From Pseudomonadota bacterium (GTDB taxonomy: Bacteria; Desulfobacterota; Desulfovibrionia; Desulfovibrionales; Desulfovibrionaceae): a stretch of DNA of 45,994 bases. Shown here in pieces: positions 35,832 through 44,998 of the stretch. How positions within the stretch are numbered: the stretch's first letter is position 1; every line of letters starts with the position of its first letter. Location: assembly GCA_023438245.1 (NCBI GenBank), contig JAEXRD010000036.1, positions 1-45,994 on the forward strand. The letters are read 5' to 3'. The position numbers were made by a program, and so were the translations under genes. The notes below the pieces were generated by a model. The model was given only the letters and a program-made list of their open reading frames with translations. It did no database searches and had not been told where the DNA came from.

Positions 35832-38627
35832 ATGCCCCCAGTCAAACCCCGAGTCAGTCCCGGCGGCGTGGAGCCGCTGTATCTCGTCGACGGCACGAGC
35901 TTCCTCTACCGCGGCTTCTACGCCTACCCCGACCTCAAGCGCGCCGACGGCATGGCCACGGGCGCCATCTTCATCGTGCTGCGCATCCTGCTGCGCATAT
36001 TGCGCGAGGAAAAGCCCAAGTACCTCGGCTTTTTCATGGACGGCAAGGGGCCGACCTTCCGGCACGAGCGCTTCGCCCCCTACAAGGCCCAGCGCCCGGC
36101 CATGCCCGAGGGCCTGGCCGCCCAGATCGAGCCCCTGCGCGACGCCGTGCGCATGCTGGGCCTGTCGCTCACCGTGAGCCAGGGCGTGGAGGCCGACGAC
36201 TGCATCGCCTCGCTGGCCGCCGCCCACCACGAGACGCGCCCCGTGGTCATCGTGGGCTCGGACAAGGACCTCAAGCAGTGCCTGACCTCCTCGGTGTACC
36301 TGTGGGACCCGGCGGGCAAGAACGAGAAGCTCACCGGCGAGTCCGAGTTCATCGCCGAGACGGGCATCCGCCCGGCCCAGTGGCCGGACCTGCAGGCCCT
36401 CATGGGCGACAGCTCGGACAACATTCCCGGCCTGCCCGGCGTGGGGCCCAAGACCGCGCTCAAGGTCATGCAGGATTTCCCCACGCTGGAGGACATCCGC
36501 GAGCGCATGGCGGAGCTGCCCGAGAGCTTCCGCAAGAAGCTGGAGGGCCGGGTGGAGGACGTGTTCCTGTACCGCGAGCTGACCCGCCTGCGCACCGACT
36601 GCTGCCCGGACCTGGGCCTGGAGACGCTCAGCGTGCGCCCGCCCGAGGTCGGCCCGCTGTCCGATTTCCTGCGCGAGTACGAGTTCCGCAGCCTGCTGCG
36701 CGAGATTCCCGCGCCCGCCCAAACTTCCGACGCCGCGCCCGTTGCCGCGCAGGGCCAGGCCTCGCTGCTGGGCGATGCCCCAGTTTCCGCGAAGGCCCCG
36801 CGCAAGTCCACGCCCAAGGCGAGCGCCCAGCCGCAGCTGCTGCTCTTCGGGGCGGCGACCGAACCCGCCCCGCTGTCCGCACCCGCCGCCGAATCGAGCC
36901 TGCCCGTGACGGACGTGCTCGCGCCAGGGGGCCTGCCCGATTTTTCCGGCCGCGTGGTTGGCCTGGTGCCGCTGGAGCTTCAGCCCGACGGGAAAGCGGG
37001 CTTCCGCATCGCCCTGGAAGGGGAGACTCAGGAACGCGAGTGGCGCTATCTGGGGCCCGTGCCGGGGCTGATTGAGCGCCTGCAGTCCGCCAGCGCCGTC
37101 GCCGCGCCCAGCGTGCAGGAGCTGCTGCGCCAGGACCCGGCCTGGGACGGGGTGCCGCTTGCGCTCTGGTTCGACCTGGGCCTGGCCGCCTACCTGCTGA
37201 ACCCCGAGGACCGGGGCTACGGCTTCGACCGCCTGCGCCTGGCGCTGTATTCCGCGCCCGATGGCATGGAGGAGGGGGCCACCTCCGAAACGCCCGACGC
37301 CGACGCAGCGGAGCCTTCGCCGCACCCGCAGGCCCAGGGACTGGCCGCGCTGGCCTGCCGCCGCCGCTTCCTGAAGCGTCTGGCCGCCGCCGGGCTCTCC
37401 GACCTCATGCGCGACCTGGAGCTGCCGCTCATCCCGGTGCTGGTGGGCATGGAGCGCCGGGGCGTGCGCATCGATTTCGCCTCGTTCAAGGCCTTCCTGG
37501 ACGAGGTCACCGCCCAGGTGGAGGGCCATTCCGCGCGCATCCAGGAGCTGGCCAGCGCGGCGGGGCAGACGCCCTTCAACGTGCGCTCCAGCCAGCAGCT
37601 GGCCGCGCTGCTCTTCGACAAGCTGGGGCTGAAGCCCGCCGGGAAGACCCCGGGCGGTGCGCTCTCCACGGGCAGCGAGGCCCTGGAGAAGCTCATGGAC
37701 CAGCACCCCATCATTTCCGAGGTCCTGGCCTTCCGCAGCGTGGAGAAGCTGCGCTCCACCTACCTGGAGCCGCTGCCGCGCCAGGCCGACGCCCAGGGCC
37801 GCCTGCACACGCGCTTCAACCAGCTGGCCACGGCCACGGGCAGGCTCTCCAGCTCCGGCCCGAACCTCCAGAACATCCCCATCCGCGGCCCCCAGGGCAA
37901 GCGCATGCGCGCCTGCTTCATCGCCGATCCCGGCAAGCTCCTCGTGGCGGCGGACTACTCCCAGGTGGAGCTGCGCGTGCTGGCGCACTTCTCCCAGGAC
38001 CCCGCGCTCATCGACGCCTTCCGCCACGACGAGGACATCCACAGCCGCACGGCGGCCCTGCTGTTCGACAAGCCCGCCGGGGAGGTCACGCCCGACGAGC
38101 GGCGCGGGGCCAAGACCATCAACTTCGGGCTGATCTACGGCATGGGCCCGCAGAAGCTGGCGCGCGAGCTGTCCATCACCACCAACCAGGCCAAGGAGTT
38201 CATCGCCCGCTACTTCGAGAAGCTGGGCACGCTCAAAGCCTTCTACGAAACGCTCATCGAGGACGCCCTGGTGCACGGCTACGTCACCACCCTGGCCGGA
38301 CGCCGCCGCCTGCTGCCGGAGCTGCACTCGCGCAACCAGCAGGTGCAGGCCCAGGCCCGCAGGCAGGCGGTGAACACCGTCATTCAGGGCAGCGCGGCGG
38401 ACGTCATCAAGCTGGCCATGCTGAAGGTGCACGACCACCCGCGCCTGCGCGAGCTGGACGCCCGGCTCATCCTGCAGGTGCACGACGAACTGCTGCTGGA
38501 GGCCCCGGAAGCCGCCGCGCCCGAGGCCGCCGGAATCCTGGCCGGGCTGATGCAGGATGTGGTGGCCCTGCGCGTGCCCCTCAAGGTCGACCTGGGCACC
38601 GGGCGCACCTGGGCCGACGCGCACTAG
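35832..38627 (+). CDS. polA: DNA polymerase I
   Basis: This 931-residue enzyme fills gaps and removes primers in DNA replication and repair. Residues 1-~290 are the 5'-nuclease domain (VDGTSFLYRGFYA, FFMDGKGPTFRHERF, QGVEADDCIASLA, SDKDLKQCL, GLPGVGPKTA). A ~60-residue Ala/Pro/Gln-rich linker (~295-360) follows. The middle domain (~365-520) is where a 3'-5' exonuclease should be, but I do not see the DxE motif. The polymerase domain has motif A DYSQVELRVLAHFSQD, motif B RRGAKTINFGLIYGM and motif C QVHDELLLE. It is the last gene of a plus-strand run and is followed by a palindromic repeat and terminator. Confidence 0.97.
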   Translation: MPPVKPRVSPGGVEPLYLVDGTSFLYRGFYAYPDLKRADGMATGAIFIVLRILLRILREEKPKYLGFFMDGKGPTFRHERFAPYKAQRPAMPEGLAAQIEPLRDAVRMLGLSLTVSQGVEADDCIASLAAAHHETRPVVIVGSDKDLKQCLTSSVYLWDPAGKNEKLTGESEFIAETGIRPAQWPDLQALMGDSSDNIPGLPGVGPKTALKVMQDFPTLEDIRERMAELPESFRKKLEGRVEDVFLYRELTRLRTDCCPDLGLETLSVRPPEVGPLSDFLREYEFRSLLREIPAPAQTSDAAPVAAQGQASLLGDAPVSAKAPRKSTPKASAQPQLLLFGAATEPAPLSAPAAESSLPVTDVLAPGGLPDFSGRVVGLVPLELQPDGKAGFRIALEGETQEREWRYLGPVPGLIERLQSASAVAAPSVQELLRQDPAWDGVPLALWFDLGLAAYLLNPEDRGYGFDRLRLALYSAPDGMEEGATSETPDADAAEPSPHPQAQGLAALACRRRFLKRLAAAGLSDLMRDLELPLIPVLVGMERRGVRIDFASFKAFLDEVTAQVEGHSARIQELASAAGQTPFNVRSSQQLAALLFDKLGLKPAGKTPGGALSTGSEALEKLMDQHPIISEVLAFRSVEKLRSTYLEPLPRQADAQGRLHTRFNQLATATGRLSSSGPNLQNIPIRGPQGKRMRACFIADPGKLLVAADYSQVELRVLAHFSQDPALIDAFRHDEDIHSRTAALLFDKPAGEVTPDERRGAKTINFGLIYGMGPQKLARELSITTNQAKEFIARYFEKLGTLKAFYETLIEDALVHGYVTTLAGRRRLLPELHSRNQQVQAQARRQAVNTVIQGSAADVIKLAMLKVHDHPRLRELDARLILQVHDELLLEAPEAAAPEAAGILAGLMQDVVALRVPLKVDLGTGRTWADAH

Positions 38628-38633
38628 GTGGGG

Positions 38634-38723
38634 GGCTGTTTCAAAACGCGTCTTTTGGCCCCTGGCTTCGTCAGCCAAGCCCTTCCTCGCCAGGAACCAA
38701 AAACCATCGTTTTGAAATCAGCC
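38634..38723. repeat. 90-bp imperfect palindromic repeat element
   Basis: GGCTGTTTCAAAACG at the left end pairs with CGTTTTGAAATCAGCC at the right end. Inside, TTTTGG/CCAAAA and CCTGGC (38661-38666)/GCCAGG (38689-38694) continue the stem, and a small TGGCT-TCGTC-AGCCA hairpin (38663-38677) offers an alternative fold. It lies between convergent polA and uppS, just before a terminator. A partial second copy is at 45893-45935, so it is a dispersed family rather than a simple terminator. Confidence 0.75.
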
Positions 38724-38757
38724 CGGAAGACCAAGAGCAACCCGCAAAAAACAAAAC

Positions 38758-38796
38758 CGGCCCGCCTGCATCGTGTGCAAGCGGGCCGTTTCTTTT
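38758..38796. terminator. Bidirectional Rho-independent terminator between polA and uppS
   Basis: The stem CGGCCCGC-C-TGCA (38758-38770) pairs with TGCA-A-GCGGGCCG (38776-38788) around a 5-nt loop, with one internal mismatch. TTTCTTTT follows on the plus strand, and the A-rich AAAAAACAAAACC before it gives a T-tract on the minus strand, so it can end both polA and uppS transcripts. Confidence 0.88.
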
Positions 38797-38813
38797 GGGA
38801 TAGGGCAGGGCGG

Positions 38814-39533
38814 CTAGGCGCCTTCGATCTGGGCGGCGGTCTTGCCGAAGCGGCGCTGGCGGCCCTGGTAGTCCTCCAGGGCGCGTTCCAGCTCCTCGGG
38901 GCCGAAGTCCGGCCAGAGGGTGTCGGTGAAGTAGAACTCCGCGTAGGCGGCTTGGAACAGCAGGTAGTTGGACAGGCGTAGCTCGCCGCTGGTGCGGATG
39001 ATCAGGTCCGGGTCGGGCTGGCCAGCGGTGTACAGCTCGCCCGCGAAGGCCTCCTCGCTGATGCCCTCGCCCGTGAGCCCCTTGGCGGCCAGGGCGCGGG
39101 CGGCGCGCAGGATCTCCTCGCGTCCGGAGTAGTTGAGCGCGAGGTTCAGCGTCATGGTGGCGCACTTCGCCGTCTTGGACATGACGTGGGACAGCGCCTG
39201 GCGCACCAGGAAGGGCAGGCCGTCCATCTCGCCCAGCACCTTGAGCCGGATGTCCTGGTCCAGCAGGTTCTGCAGCTCGCCCTTCAGGTAGTCCACCAGC
39301 AGGTCGAACAGCAGGCCCACCTCCTCCTTGGGGCGCGACCAGTTCTCGCGCGAGAAGGTGTACAGCGTGAGGTGTTTGACCCCAAGCTCGCGGCAGCGGG
39401 TGACGATGGCCTTGGCCGTGCGGGTGCCCGCGCGGTGGCCCTCGCTGCGCGTAAGTCCCCGGGCGGTGGCCCAGCGGCCGTTGCCGTCCATGATGATGGC
39501 GACGTGCGCGGGCACGCCGGATTTGTCCAGCAT
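38814..39533 (-). CDS. uppS: Undecaprenyl diphosphate synthase (isoprenyl transferase)
   Basis: This 239-residue cis-prenyltransferase makes the C55 carrier lipid for peptidoglycan and O-antigen. The family motif VAIIMDGNGRWATARG holds the catalytic Asp. LTLYTFSRENWSRP, ALNYSGREEI and DLIIRTSGELRLSNYLLFQAAYAEFYF with the final TLWPDF are all present. The ATG at 39533 starts 5 bp after the frr stop and gives normal length; the upstream in-frame ATG at 39587 lies inside frr. It is the last gene of the ribosome/UMP-kinase block. The usual downstream cdsA and dxr are not here, because polA lies tail to tail. Confidence 0.96.
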   Translation of the reverse strand: MLDKSGVPAHVAIIMDGNGRWATARGLTRSEGHRAGTRTAKAIVTRCRELGVKHLTLYTFSRENWSRPKEEVGLLFDLLVDYLKGELQNLLDQDIRLKVLGEMDGLPFLVRQALSHVMSKTAKCATMTLNLALNYSGREEILRAARALAAKGLTGEGISEEAFAGELYTAGQPDPDLIIRTSGELRLSNYLLFQAAYAEFYFTDTLWPDFGPEELERALEDYQGRQRRFGKTAAQIEGA

Positions 39534-39538
39534 TCGGC

Positions 39539-40093
39539 CTACAGCTCCAGGATTTCCTTTTCCTTGGCCGCGAAGGACTCGTCGCACTTCTTGATGGAGT
39601 CGTCGGTGAGCTTCTGCACCTCGGCCTCCAGCTTGCGCTGCTCGTCCTCGGTGATGCTCTTGTCCTTGAGCATCTTCTTCAGGCCTTCGTTGAGGTCGCG
39701 GCGCACGTTGCGCACGGCCACCTTGGCCTCCTCGGTGAACTTCTTGGCCAGCTTCACCAGGTCCTTGCGGCGGTCCTCGGTCAGCGGCGGAATGACGATG
39801 CGGATGAGCTTGCCGTCGTTGACCGGATTGAGGCCCAAGTCGCTCTTCAGGATGGCCTTTTCCACGGCGCTGAAGGCGCTCTTGTCCCAGGGCTGGATGG
39901 TGATGGTGCGCGCATCCGGCACGGAGACCGAGGCGATCTGGCTGATGGGCGTGGGATTGCCGTAGTACTCGGCCACGATGGGCTCGATGAGCTGGGCCGA
40001 GGCCCGGCCCGTGCGCAGGCGGGCGAATTCCTTGGTCAGGCTCGAAAGAGCCCCGGTCATGCGTTTCTTGCCGTCGTCGATGACTGCGTGCAT
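39539..40093 (-). CDS. frr: Ribosome recycling factor
   Basis: This 184-residue protein splits post-termination ribosomes together with EF-G. The length and pattern are canonical: the N-terminal helix MHAVIDDGKKRMTGALSSL, then LRTGRASAQLIEPIVAEYYG, ISVPDARTITIQPWD-like strands (here VSVPDARTITIQPWD), IRIVIPPLTEDRRKDLVKLAKKF and VRNVRRDLNEGLKK. The AAGGAGG Shine-Dalgarno is encoded in the 3' end of pyrH, 3 bp upstream, so the genes are translationally coupled. Confidence 0.97.
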   Translation of the reverse strand: MHAVIDDGKKRMTGALSSLTKEFARLRTGRASAQLIEPIVAEYYGNPTPISQIASVSVPDARTITIQPWDKSAFSAVEKAILKSDLGLNPVNDGKLIRIVIPPLTEDRRKDLVKLAKKFTEEAKVAVRNVRRDLNEGLKKMLKDKSITEDEQRKLEAEVQKLTDDSIKKCDESFAAKEKEILEL

Positions 40094-40096
40094 GGC

Positions 40097-40819
40097 TTAA
40101 TTGCCTCCTTCAACGATGGTTCCGATGTTCTCGCCGGCGACCACGCGGCGGATGTTGCCTGCCTTGAACAGGTTGAACACGATGATGGGCATGGCGTTGT
40201 CGCGCGCCAGCGCGATGGCCGTGGCGTCCATGACGCCCAGGCGCTTCTCCAGGGTCTCCATGTAGGTCACGGTGTCGTAGCGCTTGGCGTCGGGAAACTT
40301 CTTGGGGTCCTTGTCGTACACGCCGTCCACCTTGGTGGCCTTGAGGATGGCCTCGCACTTGAGCTCCATGGCGCGCAGGGCGGCGGTGGTGTCGGTGGTG
40401 AAATAGGGGTTGCCGGTGCCGGCCGCACAGATGACCACGCGGCCCTTCTCCAGGTGGCGCACGGCGCGGCGGCGGATGTACGGCTCCGCCACTTCCTTCA
40501 TGGTGAAGGCGGTCATGACGCGGGTCTGGCAGCCCAGCTTCTCCAGGGCGTCCTGCACGGCCAGGGCGTTCATCACCGTGGCCAGCATGCCCATGTAGTC
40601 GGCCTGGGCGCGGTCCATGCCCTGCTCGCTGGCGGCCATGCCGCGGAAGATGTTGCCCCCGCCGATGACCAGCGCCACCTGCACGCCCAGGGCGGCCACG
40701 TCGGCGATCTCGCGGCAGAAGATGCCGCAGGCCTTGGGCTCGATGCCGAACTGCTGCTCGCCCGCAAGGGCCTCGCCGGAGAGTTTCAGGAGCACACGCG
40801 AGTACTTGAGCTTGTCCAT
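40097..40819 (-). CDS. pyrH: UMP kinase
   Basis: This 240-residue amino-acid-kinase-fold enzyme phosphorylates UMP to UDP. Typical motifs are VLLKLSGEALAG, VIGGGNIFRG, DYMGMLATVMNALA, GTGNPYFTTDTTAALRA and KATKVDGVYDKDPKK, ending near IGTIVEGG. GGAGG lies 4 nt upstream of the ATG. A terminator and hairpins in the 156-bp gap separate it from tsf, so pyrH-frr-uppS can be expressed apart from rpsB-tsf. Confidence 0.97.
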   Translation of the reverse strand: MDKLKYSRVLLKLSGEALAGEQQFGIEPKACGIFCREIADVAALGVQVALVIGGGNIFRGMAASEQGMDRAQADYMGMLATVMNALAVQDALEKLGCQTRVMTAFTMKEVAEPYIRRRAVRHLEKGRVVICAAGTGNPYFTTDTTAALRAMELKCEAILKATKVDGVYDKDPKKFPDAKRYDTVTYMETLEKRLGVMDATAIALARDNAMPIIVFNLFKAGNIRRVVAGENIGTIVEGGN

Positions 40820-40885
40820 GCATCCTCCATGTGGGTGCGGCCAGTGTTGTAGTCAGGACCCAGCGAAACAGGCGACCGGATGGAT

Positions 40886-40945
40886 GCGCCCGCTTGCCGG
40901 GCGCAGTATGCAACGGCGGCGGGGAGAACGCCACCCCCCGCCGCC
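40886..40945. other. Two further hairpins in the tsf-pyrH gap
   Basis: GCGCCCG-cttgc-CGGGCGC (40886-40904) and GGCGGCGGGG/CCCCGCCGCC (arms 40915-40924 and 40936-40945) lie in tandem next to the tsf terminator. Together they form a three-hairpin cluster within about 85 bp that should strongly affect readthrough from tsf into pyrH or the stability of the RNA ends. Confidence 0.55.
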
Positions 40946-40970
40946 AAAAAAAACGGGCCTTGCGGCCCGT
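40946..40970 (-). terminator. Terminator after tsf
   Basis: On the minus strand ACGGGCC-GCAA-GGCCCGT forms a 7-bp stem with a GNRA tetraloop (40953-40959 with 40964-40970), followed by a run of eight T, 5 bp after the tsf stop. This is a textbook intrinsic terminator. Confidence 0.9.
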
Positions 40971-40975
40971 TTCGT

Positions 40976-41599
<624 letters not shown>

Positions 41600-41602
41600 G
41601 GT

Positions 41603-42376
<774 letters not shown>

Positions 42377-42398
42377 AAATCCTCCTGGGTTCTACCTC

Positions 42399-42457
42399 CG
42401 CCCCGACGCATGATTCCTCCCCGGACCATCCGGGGCACCCAGCAAACTGTCGGGGCG
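42399..42457 (-). promoter_or_regulatory. Structured rpsB 5' leader, candidate S2 autoregulatory element
   Basis: An outer 9-bp stem CGCCCCGAC (42399-42407) with GTCGGGGCG (42449-42457) encloses an inner hairpin CCCCGGA-cca-TCCGGGG (42419-42435). The fold starts about 14 nt after the predicted transcript start and ends 22 nt before the rpsB ATG. S2-mediated feedback through the rpsB leader is known in gammaproteobacteria, but whether this fold is the equivalent is an inference. Confidence 0.45.
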
Positions 42458-42478
42458 TGCGATTTTGAGAAACAGGGA

Positions 42479-42507
42479 CTCATACGCCGGAATCCGGCGC
42501 ATGGCAA
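42479..42507 (-). promoter_or_regulatory. Sigma70-type promoter of rpsB-tsf
   Basis: On the minus strand TTGCCA (42502-42507) and TATGAG (42479-42484) are spaced by exactly 17 bp, between the FAH-gene terminator and the rpsB leader. The spacer contains a small CGCCGGATTCCGGCG palindrome. Predicted start is near 42471. Confidence 0.6.
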
Positions 42508-42510
42508 GCG

Positions 42511-42529
42511 AAAAAGCTTCGGCGGAAGC
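42511..42529 (-). terminator. Terminator after the FAH-family gene
   Basis: GCTTC-CGCC-GAAGC (42516-42529) is followed by TTTTT on the minus strand, 7 bp after the stop codon. The stem is short but the T-run and position are right. Confidence 0.65.
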
Positions 42530-42535
42530 GGCGCG

Positions 42536-43312
42536 CTACTGCATGGCCGAGGGGTCGGCCCCGCCCTCGTCCACCACGGGGTTCATGAGGAAGCCCACGC
42601 CGTCGATCTCCACGGTGACTTCCTCCCCCGCGCGGACCGGCCCGATGCCCGGCGGGGTGCCGGTGAGGATCACGTCGCCGGGCAAGAGCGTCATGATGCG
42701 GGAGACGTAGCTGACCAGCATGTGCGGGGAGAAAGCCATGTCGCCGGTGAAGCCCTCCTGCCGGACCTGGCCGTCCACGCTGACGCGGATGCCCAGGCCG
42801 GAGGGGTCGCCGGGGTCGGTCTCGATCCACGGCCCCACGGGGCAGAAGGTGTCGAAGCCCTTGGCCCGGCACCACTGGCCGTCGCGCTTCTGGAGGTCGC
42901 GGGCGGTGACGTCGTTGGCGCAGGTGTAGCCGAAGATGTGCGCCGCGGCCTGCGACTCGCTGACGTGGCGCGCGGTTTTGCCCATGACCACGGCCAGCTC
43001 GCCCTCGTGGTCCACGCGCTCGGAGATGGAGGGGATGACGATGGCCTCGCCCGGGCCGATGAGCGAACTGGGCGGCTTGAAGAACAGCACCGGCTCGTCC
43101 GGGTCGGGCAGGCCCAGCTCCCGGGCGTGCTCGCGATAATTGAGCCCCACGCAGACGATCTTGCTGGGCCGCACCAGGGGCAGCAGCTCCAGGTCGGCCA
43201 GGGCCAGCTCGTCGGGGATGCCGGGCTCGCGGTTCAGGCAGCGCACGCTCTCCGGGCTGGTGATGACGGCGTAGAAGGCGTGGCCCTGGTGCCGGACGCG
43301 GATGATGCGCAT
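42536..43312 (-). CDS. Fumarylacetoacetate hydrolase (FAH) family protein
   Basis: This 258-residue single FAH domain acts on C-C bonds of diketo acids or decarboxylates oxaloacetate, with a divalent metal. It has IVCVGLNYREHARELG and PVLFFKPPSSLIGPGEAI (~70-90), then VDHEGELAVVMGKTARHV with the metal Glu residues, the GYTCANDVTARDLQ motif (near 145) and GDVILTGTPPGIGPV near the C-terminus. The exact substrate is not predictable; many small FAH proteins act on acylpyruvates or oxaloacetate. GGAGG lies 6 nt upstream of the ATG. It is 31 bp downstream of RNase J and followed by its own terminator. Confidence 0.92.
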   Translation of the reverse strand: MRIIRVRHQGHAFYAVITSPESVRCLNREPGIPDELALADLELLPLVRPSKIVCVGLNYREHARELGLPDPDEPVLFFKPPSSLIGPGEAIVIPSISERVDHEGELAVVMGKTARHVSESQAAAHIFGYTCANDVTARDLQKRDGQWCRAKGFDTFCPVGPWIETDPGDPSGLGIRVSVDGQVRQEGFTGDMAFSPHMLVSYVSRIMTLLPGDVILTGTPPGIGPVRAGEEVTVEIDGVGFLMNPVVDEGGADPSAMQ

Positions 43313-43343
43313 GGGAAGCCTCCGTGTGGAAAATGGGGCCGGG

Positions 43344-44996
43344 CTAGATGGCGATGATGAGCGGCACGACCACGGGGTCGCGCTCCAGCACCTTGCGGAA
43401 GAAGCGCCTGAGCGACCCGCGTACGCGCTCCTTGAGCCGCTTGATGTTGCCAGCCCCGCCCATTTCCACTTCCTCCAGAACCACGCACTTGGCGTCCTCC
43501 AGGAGGTGGGCGTACTGCTGCTCGAACACGAAGCCCTTGCTCACGATGTCCGGCCCAAGCGTGATCTCGCCGGTGTCCTTGTCCACCACCAGGAGCACGA
43601 TGACCATGCCCTCGCCCGCCAGCAGCTGGCGTTCCTTGAGCACGCTCTGGCCCACGTCGCCCACGCCCTTGCCGTCCACCAGGATGCGCTCCGCGGGCAG
43701 GGCGTCCTCCAGGCGGATGCCCTGGCTGAGGAAGGTGATGGGCTGGCCGTCCTCCAGCACGATGGCGCGCTCGGGCGCCACGCCGCATTCCTCGGCCAGG
43801 CGCTTGTGCTTCACCAGGTGGCGGTACTCGCCGTGCACGGGGATGAAATACTTGGGCCGCACGGTCTCCAGCATGATGCGCAGCTCCTCGCGGTGGGCGT
43901 GGCCGCTGGCGTGGATGGCCTGGACCTTTTCGTACAGCACCTCGGCCCCCAGCTTGTACAGCCGGTTGATGACCTTGGTGATGGCCAGCACGTTGCCGGG
44001 GATGAAGCGCGAGGAGAGCAGCACCAGGTCGCCCTTCTTCACGCGCACCTGCCTGTGCTCGTCGTTGGCCATGCGCGAAAGCGAGGCCAGGGGCTCGCCC
44101 TGGCTGCCGGTGACCAAGAGCACCACCTTCTCGTCGGGCAGGTCGAGGATCTCCTCCACCTCCAAGAGGGTGCCGCCGGGAATGCGCAGGTAGTCCAGCT
44201 CGCGGGCCATTTCGATGTTGCGCACCAGGCTCTTGCCGGAAATGGCCACCTTGCGCCCGCAGGCCGCGGCCAGGTCGAAGATCTCCTGCAGGCGCTGGAT
44301 GTGGCTGGAGAACAGGGTGACGATGATGCGGCCCCGGCTCTTGTCGAAAATTTCGCGAAGGCTGGCCTGGATTTCGCGTTCGGTGAGCGCGAAGCCCTCG
44401 CGCTCCACGTTCGTGGAGTCGGAGAACAGCAGCTTCACGCCCGGCTCGGCAAAGCGGCGGATGGCGTCCAGGTCGGTGGCGTGGCCGTCCAGCGGGTTGC
44501 GGTCGATCTTGAAGTCGCCGGTGTGCACGATGCGGCCCACCGGGGTCTCGATGCCCAGCGCGTGGCCCTTGATGATGGAGTGGCAGACCGGGAAGAAATT
44601 GAAGGCGAAGTCGCCGATTTCGACGCGCTGGTTGTCCTTCACGGGGCGCAGGTCGGCCTCGATGCCGCGCTCGGTGAGCTTGTTTTGCACCAGGGCCAGG
44701 GTGAAGTCCGAGCCGTACACCGGCACGTCCACGTGCGGAAGCAGCCAGGGCAGCGCGCCGATGTGGTCCTCGTGCCCGTGGGTGAGCACGATGGCCCGGA
44801 GCCGGTCCTTGTTCTCCAGGATGTGGTCGAAGCGCGGAATGACCACGTCCACGCCGTAGAGGTAGTCCTCCGGGAACATCAGCCCGCAGTCCACCAGCAC
44901 GGTGTCGCCCGCCGTGCTGAAGGCCATGCAGTTCAGCCCGATCTCGCCCAGGCCGCCCAGCGGATGGATGGTCAGCTCGCCCTTTCCCGTGGCCAT
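43344..44996 (-). CDS. rnj: Ribonuclease J
   Basis: This 550-residue metallo-beta-lactamase/beta-CASP RNase has endonuclease and 5'-3' exonuclease activity in mRNA decay and rRNA maturation. It opens with LTIHPLGGLGEIGLNCMAF and has VVIPRFDHI, the zinc motif LTHGHEDHIGALPWLL (~70-82), VCHSIIKGHALGIETPVGRIVHTGDFK, SDSTNVEREGF, beta-CASP TGSQGEPLASLSRMA and HASGHAHREEL with IPVHGEYRHL. The ~100-residue C-terminal domain ends basic. The ATG at 44996 follows the acyltransferase stop by 2 bp. The longer open frame overlaps that gene and was rejected. Confidence 0.96.
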   Translation of the reverse strand: MATGKGELTIHPLGGLGEIGLNCMAFSTAGDTVLVDCGLMFPEDYLYGVDVVIPRFDHILENKDRLRAIVLTHGHEDHIGALPWLLPHVDVPVYGSDFTLALVQNKLTERGIEADLRPVKDNQRVEIGDFAFNFFPVCHSIIKGHALGIETPVGRIVHTGDFKIDRNPLDGHATDLDAIRRFAEPGVKLLFSDSTNVEREGFALTEREIQASLREIFDKSRGRIIVTLFSSHIQRLQEIFDLAAACGRKVAISGKSLVRNIEMARELDYLRIPGGTLLEVEEILDLPDEKVVLLVTGSQGEPLASLSRMANDEHRQVRVKKGDLVLLSSRFIPGNVLAITKVINRLYKLGAEVLYEKVQAIHASGHAHREELRIMLETVRPKYFIPVHGEYRHLVKHKRLAEECGVAPERAIVLEDGQPITFLSQGIRLEDALPAERILVDGKGVGDVGQSVLKERQLLAGEGMVIVLLVVDKDTGEITLGPDIVSKGFVFEQQYAHLLEDAKCVVLEEVEMGGAGNIKRLKERVRGSLRRFFRKVLERDPVVVPLIIAI

Positions 44997-44998
44997 GT

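Noticed and set aside
34815..38678. 1287-codon minus-strand open frame opposite the DHH and polA genes
   Set aside because: Composition is His/Gln/Gly/Arg/Val-rich low complexity with no motifs, an antisense shadow of GC-rich polA, whose motifs are all intact on the plus strand.
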